Assembly (NCBI GenBank): GCA_963575745.1 | Contig: CAUYUJ010017896.1 | Span: forward strand, 124,243 to 188,242 | Direction of reading: 5' to 3' | Length of the DNA stretch: 64,000 nt | Source: Prorocentrum cordatum | Taxonomy: Eukaryota; Sar; Dinophyceae; Prorocentrales; Prorocentraceae | Part shown: piece by piece, positions 41,063 through 51,363 of the stretch | Layout of the letters: every line of letters begins with the position of its first letter | Numbering within the stretch: the stretch's first letter is position 1 | Notes under the pieces: model-generated | What the model saw: the letters and a program-made list of their open reading frames with translations, nothing else | Told to the model about the DNA's origin: nothing | Databases searched by the model: none | Translations under genes and position numbers: made by a program

Positions 41063-42379
41063 CAGCTCTTCTCGTGCGCTCTATTGCTCTCTCCCTCTTC
41101 CTGGCTCTCTCCCCCCTCTCTTCTCCCTTCTGCTAGCCTTCTGCTTCCTCTTGTCGTGGGGCAGATATCGACCAGAAGCGCAGCAGCCTCGACTACTCGG
41201 ACGCCCGCTAGGTACCAGTTCCAATGAGTGGCGCTTGCTTCTTTATGGAAGTCTGCCTTTCCTGAACCCTGATTTCTCCCTCCCCATGTCGGGAGACAAG
41301 CGAAGGCACGGACATTGTTGCATGTTCGGTACGTGTGGCGTGAGCGGATCGGCAGGAAGGGGTAGGAAGGGGGAGTCGGAAAGACATGATGCCACAGCGT
41401 GTCAAGTGTTCGTGTTCTGTGTTGTGTTGTGTGTGTGTGGTGTGTGGTGTGTGTTGTGTGTGGTGTGTGGTGTGTGTTGTGTGTTGTGTGTTGTGTGTTG
41501 TGTGTTGTGTGTTGTGTGCTGTGTGTTGTGTGTTGTGTGTTGTGTGTTGTGCGTTGTGCGTTGTATGTTGTGTGTTGTGTGTTGTGTGTTGTGTGTTGTG
41601 TGGTGTGTGTCGTGTGTCGTGTGTTGTGTGTTGTGTGTTGTGTGTTGTGTGTTGTGTGTTTCCGTGTTCGAAGCTGCCCATGAGTGGCCCCACCTGGATC
41701 CAGCCTGTTTGTTTGGCCCGTCGTGCTCTGGCCTGATCGCCGATCGATTTTGGCCCTGCAGGAACACTCGAAAGATGCAGTTCGACAAGAATGCGATGTG
41801 ATTTTCGTTGTAGTCGCCCGCTCCCGCGATTCTCTTGTGCTCCCAATCCTTCTTCCCCTCCTCACGAATTCCGCCTTCCTCGCGTTTTCCCCTGCTTCTC
41901 TTCATCCACTTCCTGCACTAGCTCTTCCTCCTCCTCCTCCTTTTGTCTGCACCCCCCGCCCTTCCCCCTCCTCATCTCCCCCTCCCCCGCCCTCCTCCTG
42001 TCCCCTCTTCGTTCTCCTCCTCCCCTGCGGCTCCGCCTCGTCGTCGTATTCCTACTTATTGTCCACGTTTCCTCCTCCCCCCTCCTCCTTCTCCTCCTTC
42101 TTCCTCCTCCTCCTTCTCCTCCCCTCCTCCTCCTCCTTCTCCTCCCTCTCCTCATCCTCCTCCTCGTCCTCCTCCTCCTCCGCCTCCTCCTCCTCCTCCT
42201 CCTCCTCTCTCTCCCCCCTCTCGCCCCCCCCCTGCCCCTACACCGCCTGTTTCTTCTTCTTCTTCTCATCCTCCTCCTTCGCCTCCTTCTCTTCCTCCTC
42301 CCCCTCCTTCCCCTCCCCCTTCTCCTCCTTCTTGTCCTCCTCCTCCTCCTCCTCCTCCTCCTCCTCCTCCCTCTCCTCC
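41063..42379. repeat. Pyrimidine-rich spacer, TGTGTTG array, TCC array
   Basis: 41063-41400 is unique with no gene. 41403-41662 is a 7-bp TGTGTTG array. 41680-41800 may encode FEAAHEWPHLDPACLFGPSC on the plus strand (weak). 41905-42379 is a TCC array. Confidence 0.75.
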
Positions 42380-42590
42380 TCCTCCTACTTGCGGCTGGTT
42401 TAAAGCTAAAGGTCCTCAGCCAAGCCGAGAAGAAGGCCAGGCGGTCGAGCACATCTTAGCGGGTTGGCGTAAGCAAGAGAGCCTTCTGCATCCGCAACGG
42501 GCTCCACTCCCCCTCCACTCCTCGCTCCCGCGCGGAGGCTCTTGGAGAGGTCTTGGTGCCCAGGAGTCCCCTTGGAAGCCCTGAGGGACC
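42380..42590 (+). CDS. Candidate exon, unknown protein
   Basis: After the TCC array the plus frame reads CGWFKAKGPQPSREEGQAVE then HILAGWRKQESLLHPQ, with good composition, and stops at 42582-42584. Other frames are open as well. No family recognised. Confidence 0.35.
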
Positions 42591-43527
42591 CCAGGGGAGG
42601 CCAGGGGGGCATCCCTGCGGCAGTCTCGGGCTGCCTTGAGGGGGGGGGGGGGGCCGTCCTGGGGCGGCCTTGGGCCGTGGTGGGGCTCGGACAAGATCTT
42701 AGAGCCTCGGCGTTGCCGTCCGCCTGCGGGTGCGGTGTCGGTTTCTCGCAGATCCTCCCTCGTGGAGAGATCTCGCAGGTGCTCGAATCTGGTGCAGCCG
42801 CATGCCGCATGGGGGCGTTTGGGGATCGCTCCTTTCCCTTCTCCTCGTCCCCCTTCCCTCCCTCCCTCCCTGCCTCGTCCTCCTCCTCCTCATCCTCCTT
42901 CTCCTCCTCCTCCTCCTCCCTGTTCTTCTCCTTGCCTACCTCCCTCTCTCCCTTGTCTTTATCTGCGCCGCAGTTGTCCTCCTCCTCCTCCTCCTCCTCC
43001 TCCTCCTCCTCCTCCTCCTCCTCTCCTGAGGGTTCGGAGGCTGCCTGACATCCTTGTGCACTCCATGTTCGCTCGGCACCACTTTCCATGTGCAGCTTGC
43101 TCTCACAAGTAGGAGCTCGTTGGACGCGTTGCTGAGCTGAACGCCGAATTCACGCCTGCCGTTGAGATTCTCCTGGTGGATCCCGGCACGGCCTGCTGGG
43201 AGCGTGGCATCGTACTTGTTCAGATACCATGTGCCCAGCCGCGGACTTCCACAGGAAGCTTGGTAGAGGTATGTGCCCATCGTATTCCGCACTGCTGCGG
43301 ATCCGCACAGCTGTGGAGGCTTGGGCGGGGGAGGGAGTGATTTTGTTGGTGAACGTGCGTTGGAGCGCGGAAGCGAGTGAGTGTCTTTCGAAGCATTCAG
43401 CATTGGTGACCCCTTCTTGGGCGAGGCGCTTGCAGATGCTCATTTGTCGGGGGCCCTCAAACGGTATGGTGGGGCTGTTTTTCATTCCTGGGTGATAACG
43501 GGCGTCACCAGGGGGGGGAAGGAGGCC
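42591..43527. other. Spacer, TCC array and an unresolved coding-like island
   Basis: 42850-43025 is TCC. 43045-43500 is unique. The plus frame ELVGRVAELNAEFTPAVEIL then LVDPGTACWERGIVLVQ (43099-43230) and the minus frame GTYLYQASCGSPRLGTWYLN are both open over the same bases, so I make no gene call. Confidence 0.4.
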
Positions 43528-44595
43528 GATGACGTCACGTTTCGCGCCGGCGGCGTCTGGGAATGGCTAGGAATGACTGGGGAGGGGGTAAGAGCAGCAT
43601 GTAGGTGGCGATCTGCACCACAGCGCCGGTGTGAACCACAGTGTCTGTGTACACCACAGCGGCTACGTACACCACAGCGACTACGTACACCACAGCAGTC
43701 GCGTGCATTGCAGCGCCAGTGTGCACCACAGTTCCTGCGAGCGCCACAGCAGCCGCGTGCAACACAGCACCAGTGTACACCACAGTGCCTGCGTGCACCG
43801 CAGCACCGTTGTATGTAGAATTTTAGAAGGACTCCTCATGACAACATGGAGCGCTTGTAGATTCCATAGTGAATCTACGAGTCCTCCCTGGGGGGTCAGG
43901 TCCAGGTCAGTGGGGAGGGGGTAGGGGGAGGGGTAAACCCCTCCCCGAAGGGGAAGAAGGAGGGGTGGAAGAGGAAACGCTCTAAACCACCGACGCCCAG
44001 AGGGCTGGTGGGATTTTAGAAGGACTCCTCATGACAAAATGGACCGCTTGTAGATTCCATAGTGAATCTACGAGTCCTCCCGAGTCCTCCCGCATCGCCC
44101 AAACTCCTCCCATTTGCGTCCAGTAGGTTGGCCGTCCGAGACCCAAGTGGACTGATCTAGCAGACCATTGTTCCAGGATGCGCACTGAGATGCCCACATG
44201 CGCTGTAGCGCCGACGCGCACTACGGAGGGACGAGTGGGGGATGAGGAGGACGAGGTGGATGATGATGATGAGGAGGAGGAGGAGAAGAAGGAGAGAAAA
44301 AGGACGAACATCGCATTCTATTATCAGCACTCCCCTTGCGTGGAGTTTAGCTGTCCACAGTAAATCCTCACTCGTTTGCTCCTTTTGCCAGTCCTGTGCA
44401 CGGGGAGGTACCGTGGCGTACACCACCGCTGTGTTGCACGCGGATGTTGTGGTGCACTCGGGCGTTATGGTGTGCACGGCGCGAGCACCGTGGAGTACAC
44501 AGGCGCTGTGATGCAGATCGCCACGCTGCTCCTACTCGGCTTCGGTCATCCCTAGGCATTCCTGGACGCCGCCGGTGCGCAACGTGACGTCACCT
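43528..44595. mobile_element. Long foldback element with 18-bp tandem arrays in its ends
   Basis: The left end GATGACGTCACGTTTCGCGC and right end GCGCAACGTGACGTCACC are inverted. Pairing continues through GGCGGCGTC, CTAGG and GGCGATCTGCA. Inside each end is a tandem array of 18-bp units (GTGCACCACAGCGCCAGT type) at 43610-43812 and, inverted, at 44400-44510. The centre holds two direct copies of a 70-bp hairpin (43817-43887, 44011-44080) with TAGATTCCATAGTGAATCTA. 44220-44290 has a short GAGGAG tract. Confidence 0.65.
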
Positions 44596-44618
44596 GGGAA
44601 GGGGGGGCCCGGGGGCCA

Positions 44619-45424
44619 GTGACGGCCCTCATCGCTGAAAGTGCAAAGAAGCCCGTGACCACAACGCGTGGTGAGCCAGTGGGGATTCGGAGTCCCCGCA
44701 TGGCTCTGGGACGCGGGTCGTTCTCCGAGGGCGTCTCCGGAGACTGGTGGGGCCGCCGAGGTCCCGAGGCCGTGCGGCGACGGGCCGCGCGGGGAGAGCT
44801 CTCCATCGAGATTTCGAGATCACCGCGCGGTCCGTCGGCCCCAAACCCCAAACCCTACTCCAGATTTCGTAATAAAAAACAGGGGGCCTGGACCCTCCAA
44901 GACAAGCCATTTCAGACCCCTCCCCGTGGGAGAACCCCCCAAAACATCGTCCCCAGACCCCCCCCCCCCGGCCCTCCAAGACAGCCTGGAAGAGACCCCC
45001 CCCGAAATGAGACCCGCCTCCCTTTACTACGAAATCTGGAGTAGACCTCGAGCCTGCGGGGGAAGGCCCCCCCCCCGCCCCTGTGCTCTTCGGGCGCGCG
45101 CGCGGGGAGCCCACGGGTGCAGAGCAAAACACGCGGCCGCAGCGCCGGGGGGGGGCGAGCGCAGGCAGGTCAGGAGGGGGAGAAACACACACAGAGACAC
45201 AAGTTATCGTCGATTCCCCCAACAATTATGGGAAAAGATGGGAAGTGGGGGGGAAAGACAAACACCCAGAAAATATGGGGAATCCTATGATTTGTGTATA
45301 TTTATTTGTGTGTCCTAGGGCCCCTTCAAACAAGCAGCCACAGCACCTGGGAGCAAGCGCAGGGGAGGATGGGGTGCACGCTGTCTTCAGCGCGTCGGGG
45401 GGTCTTCTGCTGCAGGGGAGCTGA
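44619..45424 (+). CDS. Gene end with spliced GC-AG intron, unknown protein
   Basis: Exon pieces: 44619 to about 44854 (ESAKKPVTTTRGEPVGIRSP, SFSEGVSGDWWGRRGPEAVR), about 45047-45164 (LEPAGEGPPPAPVLFGRARG, EPTGAEQNTRPQRRGGASA), and 45363-45424 (GEDGVHAVFSASGGLLLQGS, TGA 45422-45424). The intron 45165-45362 starts GC and ends AG, has AGCGCAGG spanning both junctions (45158, 45356), and encloses F9 copy 3. Removing it joins phase 1 to phase 1 with no stop. The first piece is separated from the second by F8 (44855-45044); how that gap is spliced is unclear because the frames differ. Coding bias is strong in all three. No domain recognised. Confidence 0.55.
44855..45044. mobile_element. TIR element F8 (single copy)
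   Basis: 190 bp with ends CTACTCCAGATTTCGTAATA and TACTACGAAATCTGGAGTAG. The interior is C-rich (CCCCGGCCCTCCAAGACAG and a second CCTCCAAGACA). Confidence 0.7.
45169..45328. mobile_element. Dispersed element F9, copy 3 (inside an intron)
   Basis: TCAGGAGGGGGAGAAACACA, GTTATCGTCGATTCCCCC, AAACACCCAGAAAATATGGG and TTGTGTGTCCTAGGGCCCC. Lies wholly inside the predicted intron 45165-45362. Confidence 0.75.
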
Positions 45425-46510
45425 GCTGGACAAGTGGCCCGGGTCAGCCCGTCCACTCTTTCCAGCCTTGGCCAGCTTCCTCGGTCCAAGTACAAGTGGC
45501 CCTACACGTTGGTCATATATACGTCTTCGAAAGTTATTTGGGTTTTGGGGGGCCAAGATCCTTTCATTTCTACGTGTTCTATACTGGGCCTTATCCTGGC
45601 CACTAGGGGGACAGGAACAACTAGAAACGAGCACATTTAGAAGCGAGCACGATTAGAATTGAACGACGTGTACACTCCACCCTAACCACCATACCGGGTC
45701 TGTTCTGTGCTCGCTCCAACCTCGGCCAGTTTTCCCAGCCATGGCCATTGCTACTTATATTCAGATTCAAGCATATACTTTCTTCAGCTGTTCTTCATAC
45801 TCATAAGGTCGGATCCCATTTGGTATCCACGCCCACTTGATCCCAGAGCCGGATGACATGTTCATGGTTATATTACCAATATTACTATTCTTATTATTAT
45901 TGTTATCATTCGTATTATTAATAATATTAATATAGGTATTATTACTATTATCACTATTTAGGAGGAGGATGAGGAGGAGGAGCTCCACTCGCTCACCCAC
46001 CTCCTCCCTCTCTCGCTCATACTCGGATCCGCTCACACAAGCACTCGATTCACTCATGTTCAGTCCCAGCCGCATTCACACTCGAACTCACTCATACTCG
46101 GACCCATTCATAACCAGACGTGTCTACGATCAGACTCAATTCCATACACATTCGGCTCAGATTCCCTCAGTCTCATAACCAACCACATTGAAATTCACTG
46201 AAACTCAGTTTCACCCATACTCAGACTTAAGCCCAATATCCTGAGTACGGGGGTATTGTTATCAGTGAGACCCTCCGCCTCACTCCCGGCTCCTTCATTC
46301 CATGGTCGAACTCACGCGCACTCGAACTCGATCATGCCCAGACTCACTCACACTCCGATATTCAGGCGCAGTTCACACTCAGACCCACTTGCGATCTGAC
46401 TCACCATGTCCCGACACACTCTTACCAAGACTCCACATACGTAGACGCTTCATATTCAGACCAACTCGTACTCGTATTTCACTTTATGCTATGTTGTTTG
46501 TGTGTGGCAC
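45425..46510. repeat. Unassigned spacer, ATT tract and CTCAnACTCG minisatellite
   Basis: 45425-45870 shows nothing I can name. 45870-45960 is ATT/ATA-rich. 46000-46480 is a very degenerate array of about 12-bp units (ACTCGNACTCAC). Confidence 0.6.
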
Positions 46511-46530
46511 TTAGGCGCCCCGTGGGAGAG

Positions 46531-46905
46531 CCGATCAGGGGGTGTCATCACGGGCCCGCTCACGCCCAGATTGTGGGGATGTCGCAGGTAGAACGGCCGC
46601 TTAAGCGGGTAGACGTGTACGTTCACAGCTCCAAAAGAAACGCGATGTAGCAGGCATGGCAATTGGAGCAGATCAGGGTATTAGCACGGGCCCGTTCTCT
46701 CTGAGACTGGGTATGTCACAGGTAGAATGGCCGTCTTGGTGGGGTAGGCGTGTCTGTCTCTTCATAGGCCCACTGTCATCGCGATGTAGCAGGCCGCCCT
46801 CTTTGATAATCGCCTGAAGGAGGGTAATTGCCTTGGTTGGTCCGCTCGCGCCCAGAATGTGAGGACCTTCTCAGGCAGAGTGACTGGTTTGGGGAACGGG
46901 GGGTG
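46531..46905. repeat. Tandem array of about 137-bp units (2.7 copies)
   Basis: Units share CACGGGCCCG, ATGTC(G/A)CAGGTAGAA(C/T)GGCCG, TAG(A/G)CGTGT and CGCGATGTAGCAGGC. Copies at 46531-46667, 46668-46806 and a partial one to 46905. Confidence 0.75.
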
Positions 46906-46909
46906 CTTA

Positions 46910-47085
46910 TTTTGAAGGGGCCCTGGGACACACAAATAAATACACACAAACAAAAAGATTCCCCATATTTTCCTATATTTTCTGGGTTTCTGTCTTCCCG
47001 CCCACTTCCCATATTTTCCCATATTTCTGGGAAATCGAAGATTAATTGTGTCTGTGTGTTTCTTTTCCTCCTGATATTTGTTATT
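46910..47085. mobile_element. Dispersed element F9, copy 4 (inverted)
   Basis: Reverse orientation: GGGGCCCTGGGACACACAAA first, TTTTCTGGGTTTCTGTCTTC, then GTGTCTGTGTGTTTCTTTTC. It ends with CCTCCTGATA, the complement of the family start TATCAGGAGG. Confidence 0.8.
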
Positions 47086-47510
47086 ACCATGGTCTCCGCG
47101 ATGCAGCAGGACTCGCACTCGGGCCTCGAGGGAACGTGAAAGATCAAGGCATTGCCCGTTTTTTGAAGCCTCGCGCCGAAGAACTGAAGCCCCAGACCAT
47201 CCGCCGACAGCCTCCGGGGCGTGCAGGTGGAGGAGGAGGGGGGGGAAGAATGGGAAGAGAGAGGAGCTGTCCGAGGAGGAGGAGGAGGAAGAGGAGGAGG
47301 AGGAGGAGGAGGAGGAGGAGGAGGAGGAAGACGAGGAGGAGGAGGAGTTTGAACACCAGTGTTGAGGCCGACAAGGCCGACTGCTCCTACGCCGCAGGCG
47401 AAGACAACCGGCGACGACCTCTACGCTTCTCTCGGGCCGAGTCGGCAGAAGCGAGCCGCGGCGGGCCCCCACGGGGCGAGGTGCTGCGCAAGGTTTGCCC
47501 TCTGCGGGCG
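47086..47510 (+). other. Coding-like island around a GGA array
   Basis: 47145-47220 (IARFLKPRAEELKPQTIRRQ) and 47365-47500 (VEADKADCSYAAGEDNRRRP, LRKVCPLRAFHGIDLDSW) look protein-like on the plus strand, with a GGA array (47270-47345) between. More than one frame is possible; no family recognised. Confidence 0.35.
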
Positions 47511-48310
47511 TTCCACGGCATTGACTTAGACTCCTGGGCCTGTCCTCGGGCTCTCGGGATGCCGTCCTGGAGCTTCGTCGGGGCTCTCCCGGGCGCTCTG
47601 GACCCCCGCGGGGGGGCCGCTCGGGGCCCGCGCTGGCGCCCTCTGGTGGGGGGGGCGTCCGGCGGCCGTGTTGTGGCCCGCCTCGGGGCCGTCTGGGGAC
47701 GCTTTGGGGCCCTGGCGCGAAGATCGAAGGGATCATGCGGCAAGCTCGCGAAGACGTGAGGGGCATCCGCGGGTGTTGCTTCGTGGGCGCTTCTCTGGAA
47801 ACTCTTGCGGCTCTCTGCGGCCGTCCTGGAGCCCTCTTCGGACTTCGGGCGTCTTTGGGGTTCTCTTGGGCTGTCTCGAGGCCCTCTTGGGCCGGCTGGA
47901 GCCTCTTCGGCGGCACCCTTGAGGCGTCTTGGAGCTCTCTTTGGGGTCTCGTGGCTTTCTTAAGTTCATTCTGGAGCCCATTTGGGTCTCCTTCGGCGCC
48001 TTCGGGGCGGTCTCGGGGCGAAGTCTCCCAGGCCGTCTCGGACGCTCTGCAGGTCGAGAGGGCTGGTAGATGCAAGTCAGTCAGAAACAAGGGAGCAAAT
48101 ATTTTTGGGGAGGCGCTTCGGTGGCTCCAAGGAGCCTGGTCCAGCTGTCTGGGGGAGTCCTGGGAGCTCAACGTCTTGGGGCATCTTGAGGCTGTCTTCG
48201 GCCTGTCTTGGATGCCTTGGAGGTCTCCTGTCGGTGTCTGGCGTCCTCTTTGGGGCCGTCTTGGCAATTCGTGGACCATCGTCAAACCAGCTTGAGCCGT
48301 CTTGGCGCCA
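47511..48310. repeat. Degenerate CTTGGGGCCGTCTTGG tract
   Basis: About 800 bp of imperfect units of about 12-15 bp, the same type as 12640-13230, 6865-7115, 49560-49900 and 60045-60170. Confidence 0.7.
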
Positions 48311-48713
48311 TCTTCAGCCGGCTTGGGGACCCCAGGAAGCTTGGCATCTACTTGCCGGGCAGGCCTGGTCAAGATACGCGGTAGCGGTGGGTAAAAGCTT
48401 ACACCCTTCACGCACATCGGCGGGGTCAGGGTCCAAAAAACACATGGGAGTTGCTACAATACATATATGTATATGTGTATATATGTATATATATGTATAT
48501 ATATACATATATATATATACGCTAGCATGTTCACCATTCGCCATGGTATGCACACGGTCGGGAGATTTGTATCGGGCCGTCTGTTCTGGCTCACCAGAAC
48601 TTTATAAGGGGCCCTTCCGCCGTGCTAGCGAGCGGAGACAACGCAGGAGCGAGCGCACCTGCGGATGTTTGGCTCAAGGTTGTCGACATCAGTATACGAT
48701 TTTGAGCGTAAAA
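48311..48713. other. Spacer with TA tract and possible spliced-leader relic
   Basis: 48460-48520 is TATATG-rich. CAGGGTCCAAAAAACACATGG (48427 area) matches 6740. TTTGGCTCAAG at 48668-48678 equals the last 11 bases of the dinoflagellate spliced leader as I recall it; the rest matches poorly. Confidence 0.35.
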
Positions 48714-48888
48714 TTGATGATTATCAGGAGGGAAAGAAACACACAGACACAATTAATCGGCGATTCCCAAGAAAATATGGGAAAAATTGGGAAGTGGGGG
48801 GAAGACAAAAACCCAGAAAACATTGGAAAATATGGGGAATATTTTTATTTGTGTGTATTTATTTGTGTGTTCCAGGGCCCCTTCATAT
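48714..48888. mobile_element. Dispersed element F9, copy 5
   Basis: TATCAGGAGGGAAAGAAACA, CACAATTAATCGGCGATTCC, GGGAAGTGGGGGGAAGAC, ACCCAGAAAACATTGG and TTTGTGTGTTCCAGGGCCCC. The most complete single-unit copy, usable as the family reference. Confidence 0.85.
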
Positions 48889-49560
48889 TACTGCGTAGAG
48901 CAAAAAGGTCCCAGCTGTTTCTACACCAGCCTCAGGGCTTACCATCCTCCGATGGCTTCTTGTTTCTTTTCCCGACGCGCATACCACTTCCTCATGTCCA
49001 AGCGTCAACTTGTCCGAGCCTTTCCTGGTCTCCCGCCCCGCGGAGCGGAGCGGCACACTGTCTGCTTGCAGGGCATGGCGTGTCGCCCGGGTCGCCGCGA
49101 CACACTGAGCAACGTCCTTGCCCGTGTCATTTTCCCGTCCAGCTCTGCCAGTTCTCGCCGCTGGCACGGCTAAGGCCATTGTTGTTTCGGGCTCTTCTGA
49201 ATTGATGTCCCTGTTTGTTTTGCCTTTCTTGGCGTTCCGCGTGTCTGCACCTCTCCATCCAGCAGTGACTCCCAGGCCAGATATCTAAGTAATGGTCAGC
49301 CGCGGGGGAGTGCTCGTGCACCAAAAGGGGGGTAGCACCGCGTCTGAGTAGTCCTCCTGTCCTCCCTCTACCGGCGCAGGCCAATCTTGATTCCGAGCAG
49401 CTCCGTTCATTGAGCAAACCACTTGATGTCTCGGCCGTCTGTCTGCTGCTCGTCGGGCTTGCCATCGTGTCTAGCCTTGCAAACAGGAAGAAGCTGGGGT
49501 GAGCCCCACTAGCCAGTAGCCCCCAACACAGTCCAAGCAGGGAACCTCTGGAAGCCCCCG
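48889..49560. other. Unassigned unique sequence
   Basis: Plus and minus frames are both open in places (minus GRSSLKPFLFADGLQGG lies further on). No consistent coding signal; nothing recognised. Confidence 0.35.
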
Positions 49561-49918
49561 GATGCCCCTCAGAGCCAGATTGGGCCTCTGTTGGAGCCTT
49601 TTTCGGAAGCTTCAGGGCCATGCTGGGGCTCTCTCGGGGCCTCTCGAGGGCCTTCGGAGCCCTTTTGGGTCCACCCTGGAGGCCATCGGCAAACAGGAAA
49701 GGCTTCAAAGATGACCTCCCCCCCCCTGTGGAGCCAGGCAAACTGTTCCTCGAAACGGGGCCGTCTTTGGGACTCTCTGCGGGTCCTCTTTGGGGCCTTG
49801 GGGTCCCCTTTGTCCCTTCTTGGACCTTCCAGAGTCTTATCAGGGCCACTTTGGAGCCTCAGGAGCCCGTCGGGCGCGACACGGAGAGAAAGGACACTGT
49901 CATCGACAGCCGCTTGTC
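49561..49918 (+). other. Degenerate tract leading into a short exon-like end
   Basis: 49561-49860 is the CTTTTGGGGCC-type degenerate tract. The last 50 bp read EPVGRDTERKDTVIDSRL(S) on the plus strand and end exactly at the target duplication of F1 copy 6. Confidence 0.4.
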
Positions 49919-50143
49919 TTAAGTCCAGCGTGTCCCTCCATTGGTGGAAAATTCAAAAATAGTCAAAACATAGTCTGGGGACGATGTTTGAGTATGTTTG
50001 AGCAGGTTTTGGGTATTGTTTGACTACACGTTGTTCATTTCTAAGTATTCGAAAGTTCTTTGACATTTACGATTAGACATGAACGACGTGTATGATTCAT
50101 TTTTCATCCAAAATCTGCCTGTAGGGGGACACGCCCGACCTGA
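49919..50143. mobile_element. Introner-like TIR element F1, copy 6
   Basis: TTAAGTCCAGCGTGTCCCTC to GACACGCCCGACCTGA, flanked by a perfect 8-bp duplication CGCTTGTC (49911-49918 and 50144-50151). The interior TTCAAAAATAGTCAAAACA and AGTCTGGGGACGATG is consensus. 225 bp, with about 50 bp more interior than copies 1-5. Precise excision would keep an open frame, but no AG lies at the junction. Confidence 0.85.
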
Positions 50144-50275
50144 CGCTTGTCAGTTGACGGTGTTGGCCTCTTCGGGGGGGCATGCCCGGCAGGCTTTGGG
50201 CACACCTCTCGGGCCGTCGCGCAGCGGTCTTGGAGCCTCTCGGAGGAAGCGTGCTGGAGGCCGTCGAGGTATACA

Positions 50276-50408
50276 TTGGGCGTGCCCTTCTAGAGGAGGA
50301 AACTTTAAGAATAGGTACAGAAGAGTCTGGGAACGGTGTTTCGACTATGTTTGGCTATTTCTGAGTTTTGTTGAGCCGCTCCGCCTGTAGGAGGACATGC
50401 CCGACCGA
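50276..50408. mobile_element. F1 copy 7
   Basis: TTGGGCGTGCCCTTCTAGAG to GAGGACATGCCCGACCGAA, a short copy of about 133 bp with no obvious duplication. The left flank has GTCGAG|GTATAC (a possible GT donor) and the right flank CTTAAAG|C. Confidence 0.65.
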
Positions 50409-50745
50409 ACTCTTAAAGCTTCACGAGCCTGGGCGATCTGGGAGACCATCTTGCAGCTACCCTTGGCGCAGACAGACCTCCCGACGCGTCGCGGAATCTT
50501 CGTCCAAGCCCCCTGGGAGCAGGGGAGCCAAAGTACCCCCCGTCCCCGAAAGGGTAGAGATGTTGTCTTGGTGTCTTGGAAGAGCTGATGCCGTAATCCA
50601 CCGAGGCCCCGAGTGCTGTTGGGGGTCGCTTCTCGCTCGCTCACCTGGGAGGTGCACGTGGTCAGAAGTCCTCTGCCATGAAGGGCGTCACTTAACGTAC
50701 TGCATCTGGTCTTGCTAGGGCGTCTCGATTTTCCTTGAGCGCTAG
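50409..50745 (+). other. Coding-like island, frame unresolved
   Basis: Two plus frames compete: ASRAWAIWETILQLPLAQTD and SLGDLGDHLAATLGADRPPD (50420-50500). Probably an exon following F1 copy 7. No family recognised. Confidence 0.35.
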
Positions 50746-50747
50746 TT

Positions 50748-50895
50748 TAGAATCGACCAGCGCGTCCGGCGTCGCGTGGCCTTCTCCTCGACGCCGGCCG
50801 CGCGGTCTGCCTTGCGCACCTGCACTTCGATGCCCGAGGGCTGGGCCCGGGCCGCTGACAGCGAGGCCGCCCTGACGCGGTTGATACTTCACGCT
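50748..50895 (-). CDS. Candidate terminal exon, unknown protein
   Basis: Minus frame NRVRAASLSAARAQPSGIEV then QVRKADRAAGVEEKATRRRT and RWSILN, ending in TAG, with strong G/C third positions. The plus strand reads PAARSALRTCTSMPEGW over the same bases, less convincingly. 50940-51110 beyond it is a GGA-rich array. Confidence 0.4.
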
Positions 50896-51120
50896 GGGCA
50901 GGGGGAGGTGGATGAGGAGGAAACGTTGGCGAGAAAACGTTGGAGGGAGAGATTGATGTGGATGATGATGGTGGCGAATGGGAGGAGGAGGAGGAGGAGG
51001 AGGAGGCGGAGGAGGAGAAGGATGAGGAGGGTGAGCAGACGATGAGGAGGGCCAGGATAGTGATGAGGAGGAGGAGGAGGAGGAGGAGGAGCGGGTGGGA
51101 GGACGGGACCGATTTTTGTT

Positions 51121-51310
51121 GAACATCAACCGCCACAGACCCTCATGGGGGCTAGTCGCCGAGGAACTTCAGGAACTCCTTGAACAAGCCCAAGAGCCAT
51201 AAGGTGGAGCCGCCGAACCCGACGATGAAGAAGGCCGAACCCGACGATGTAGAGGTAAGCCAGGAGATGCTGCAGGCCGAAATTATCGATGATAGAAATT
51301 CAACCTCCTG
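51121..51310 (+). CDS. Candidate exon end(s), unknown protein
   Basis: Plus frame RPSWGLVAEELQELLEQAQE(P) ends in TAA 51202-51204. Another plus frame, KPKSHKVEPPNPTMKKAEPD then DVEVSQEMLQAEIIDDR, has strong AAG/GAG codon preference and reaches a GAG|GTAAGC, a textbook donor. They cannot both be read from one frame. A short 21-bp tandem pair (CCGAACCCGACGATG) lies at 51215-51255. Confidence 0.35.
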
Positions 51311-51363
51311 CGTCCACATGGACGAAGAGCCCGACGGGCAAAAGGAGCCATATACAGTAGCGC

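Noticed and set aside
41403-41662. TGTGTTG array as telomere
   Set aside because: The unit differs from the TTTAGGG-type repeat expected for this lineage and lies between coding-like islands.
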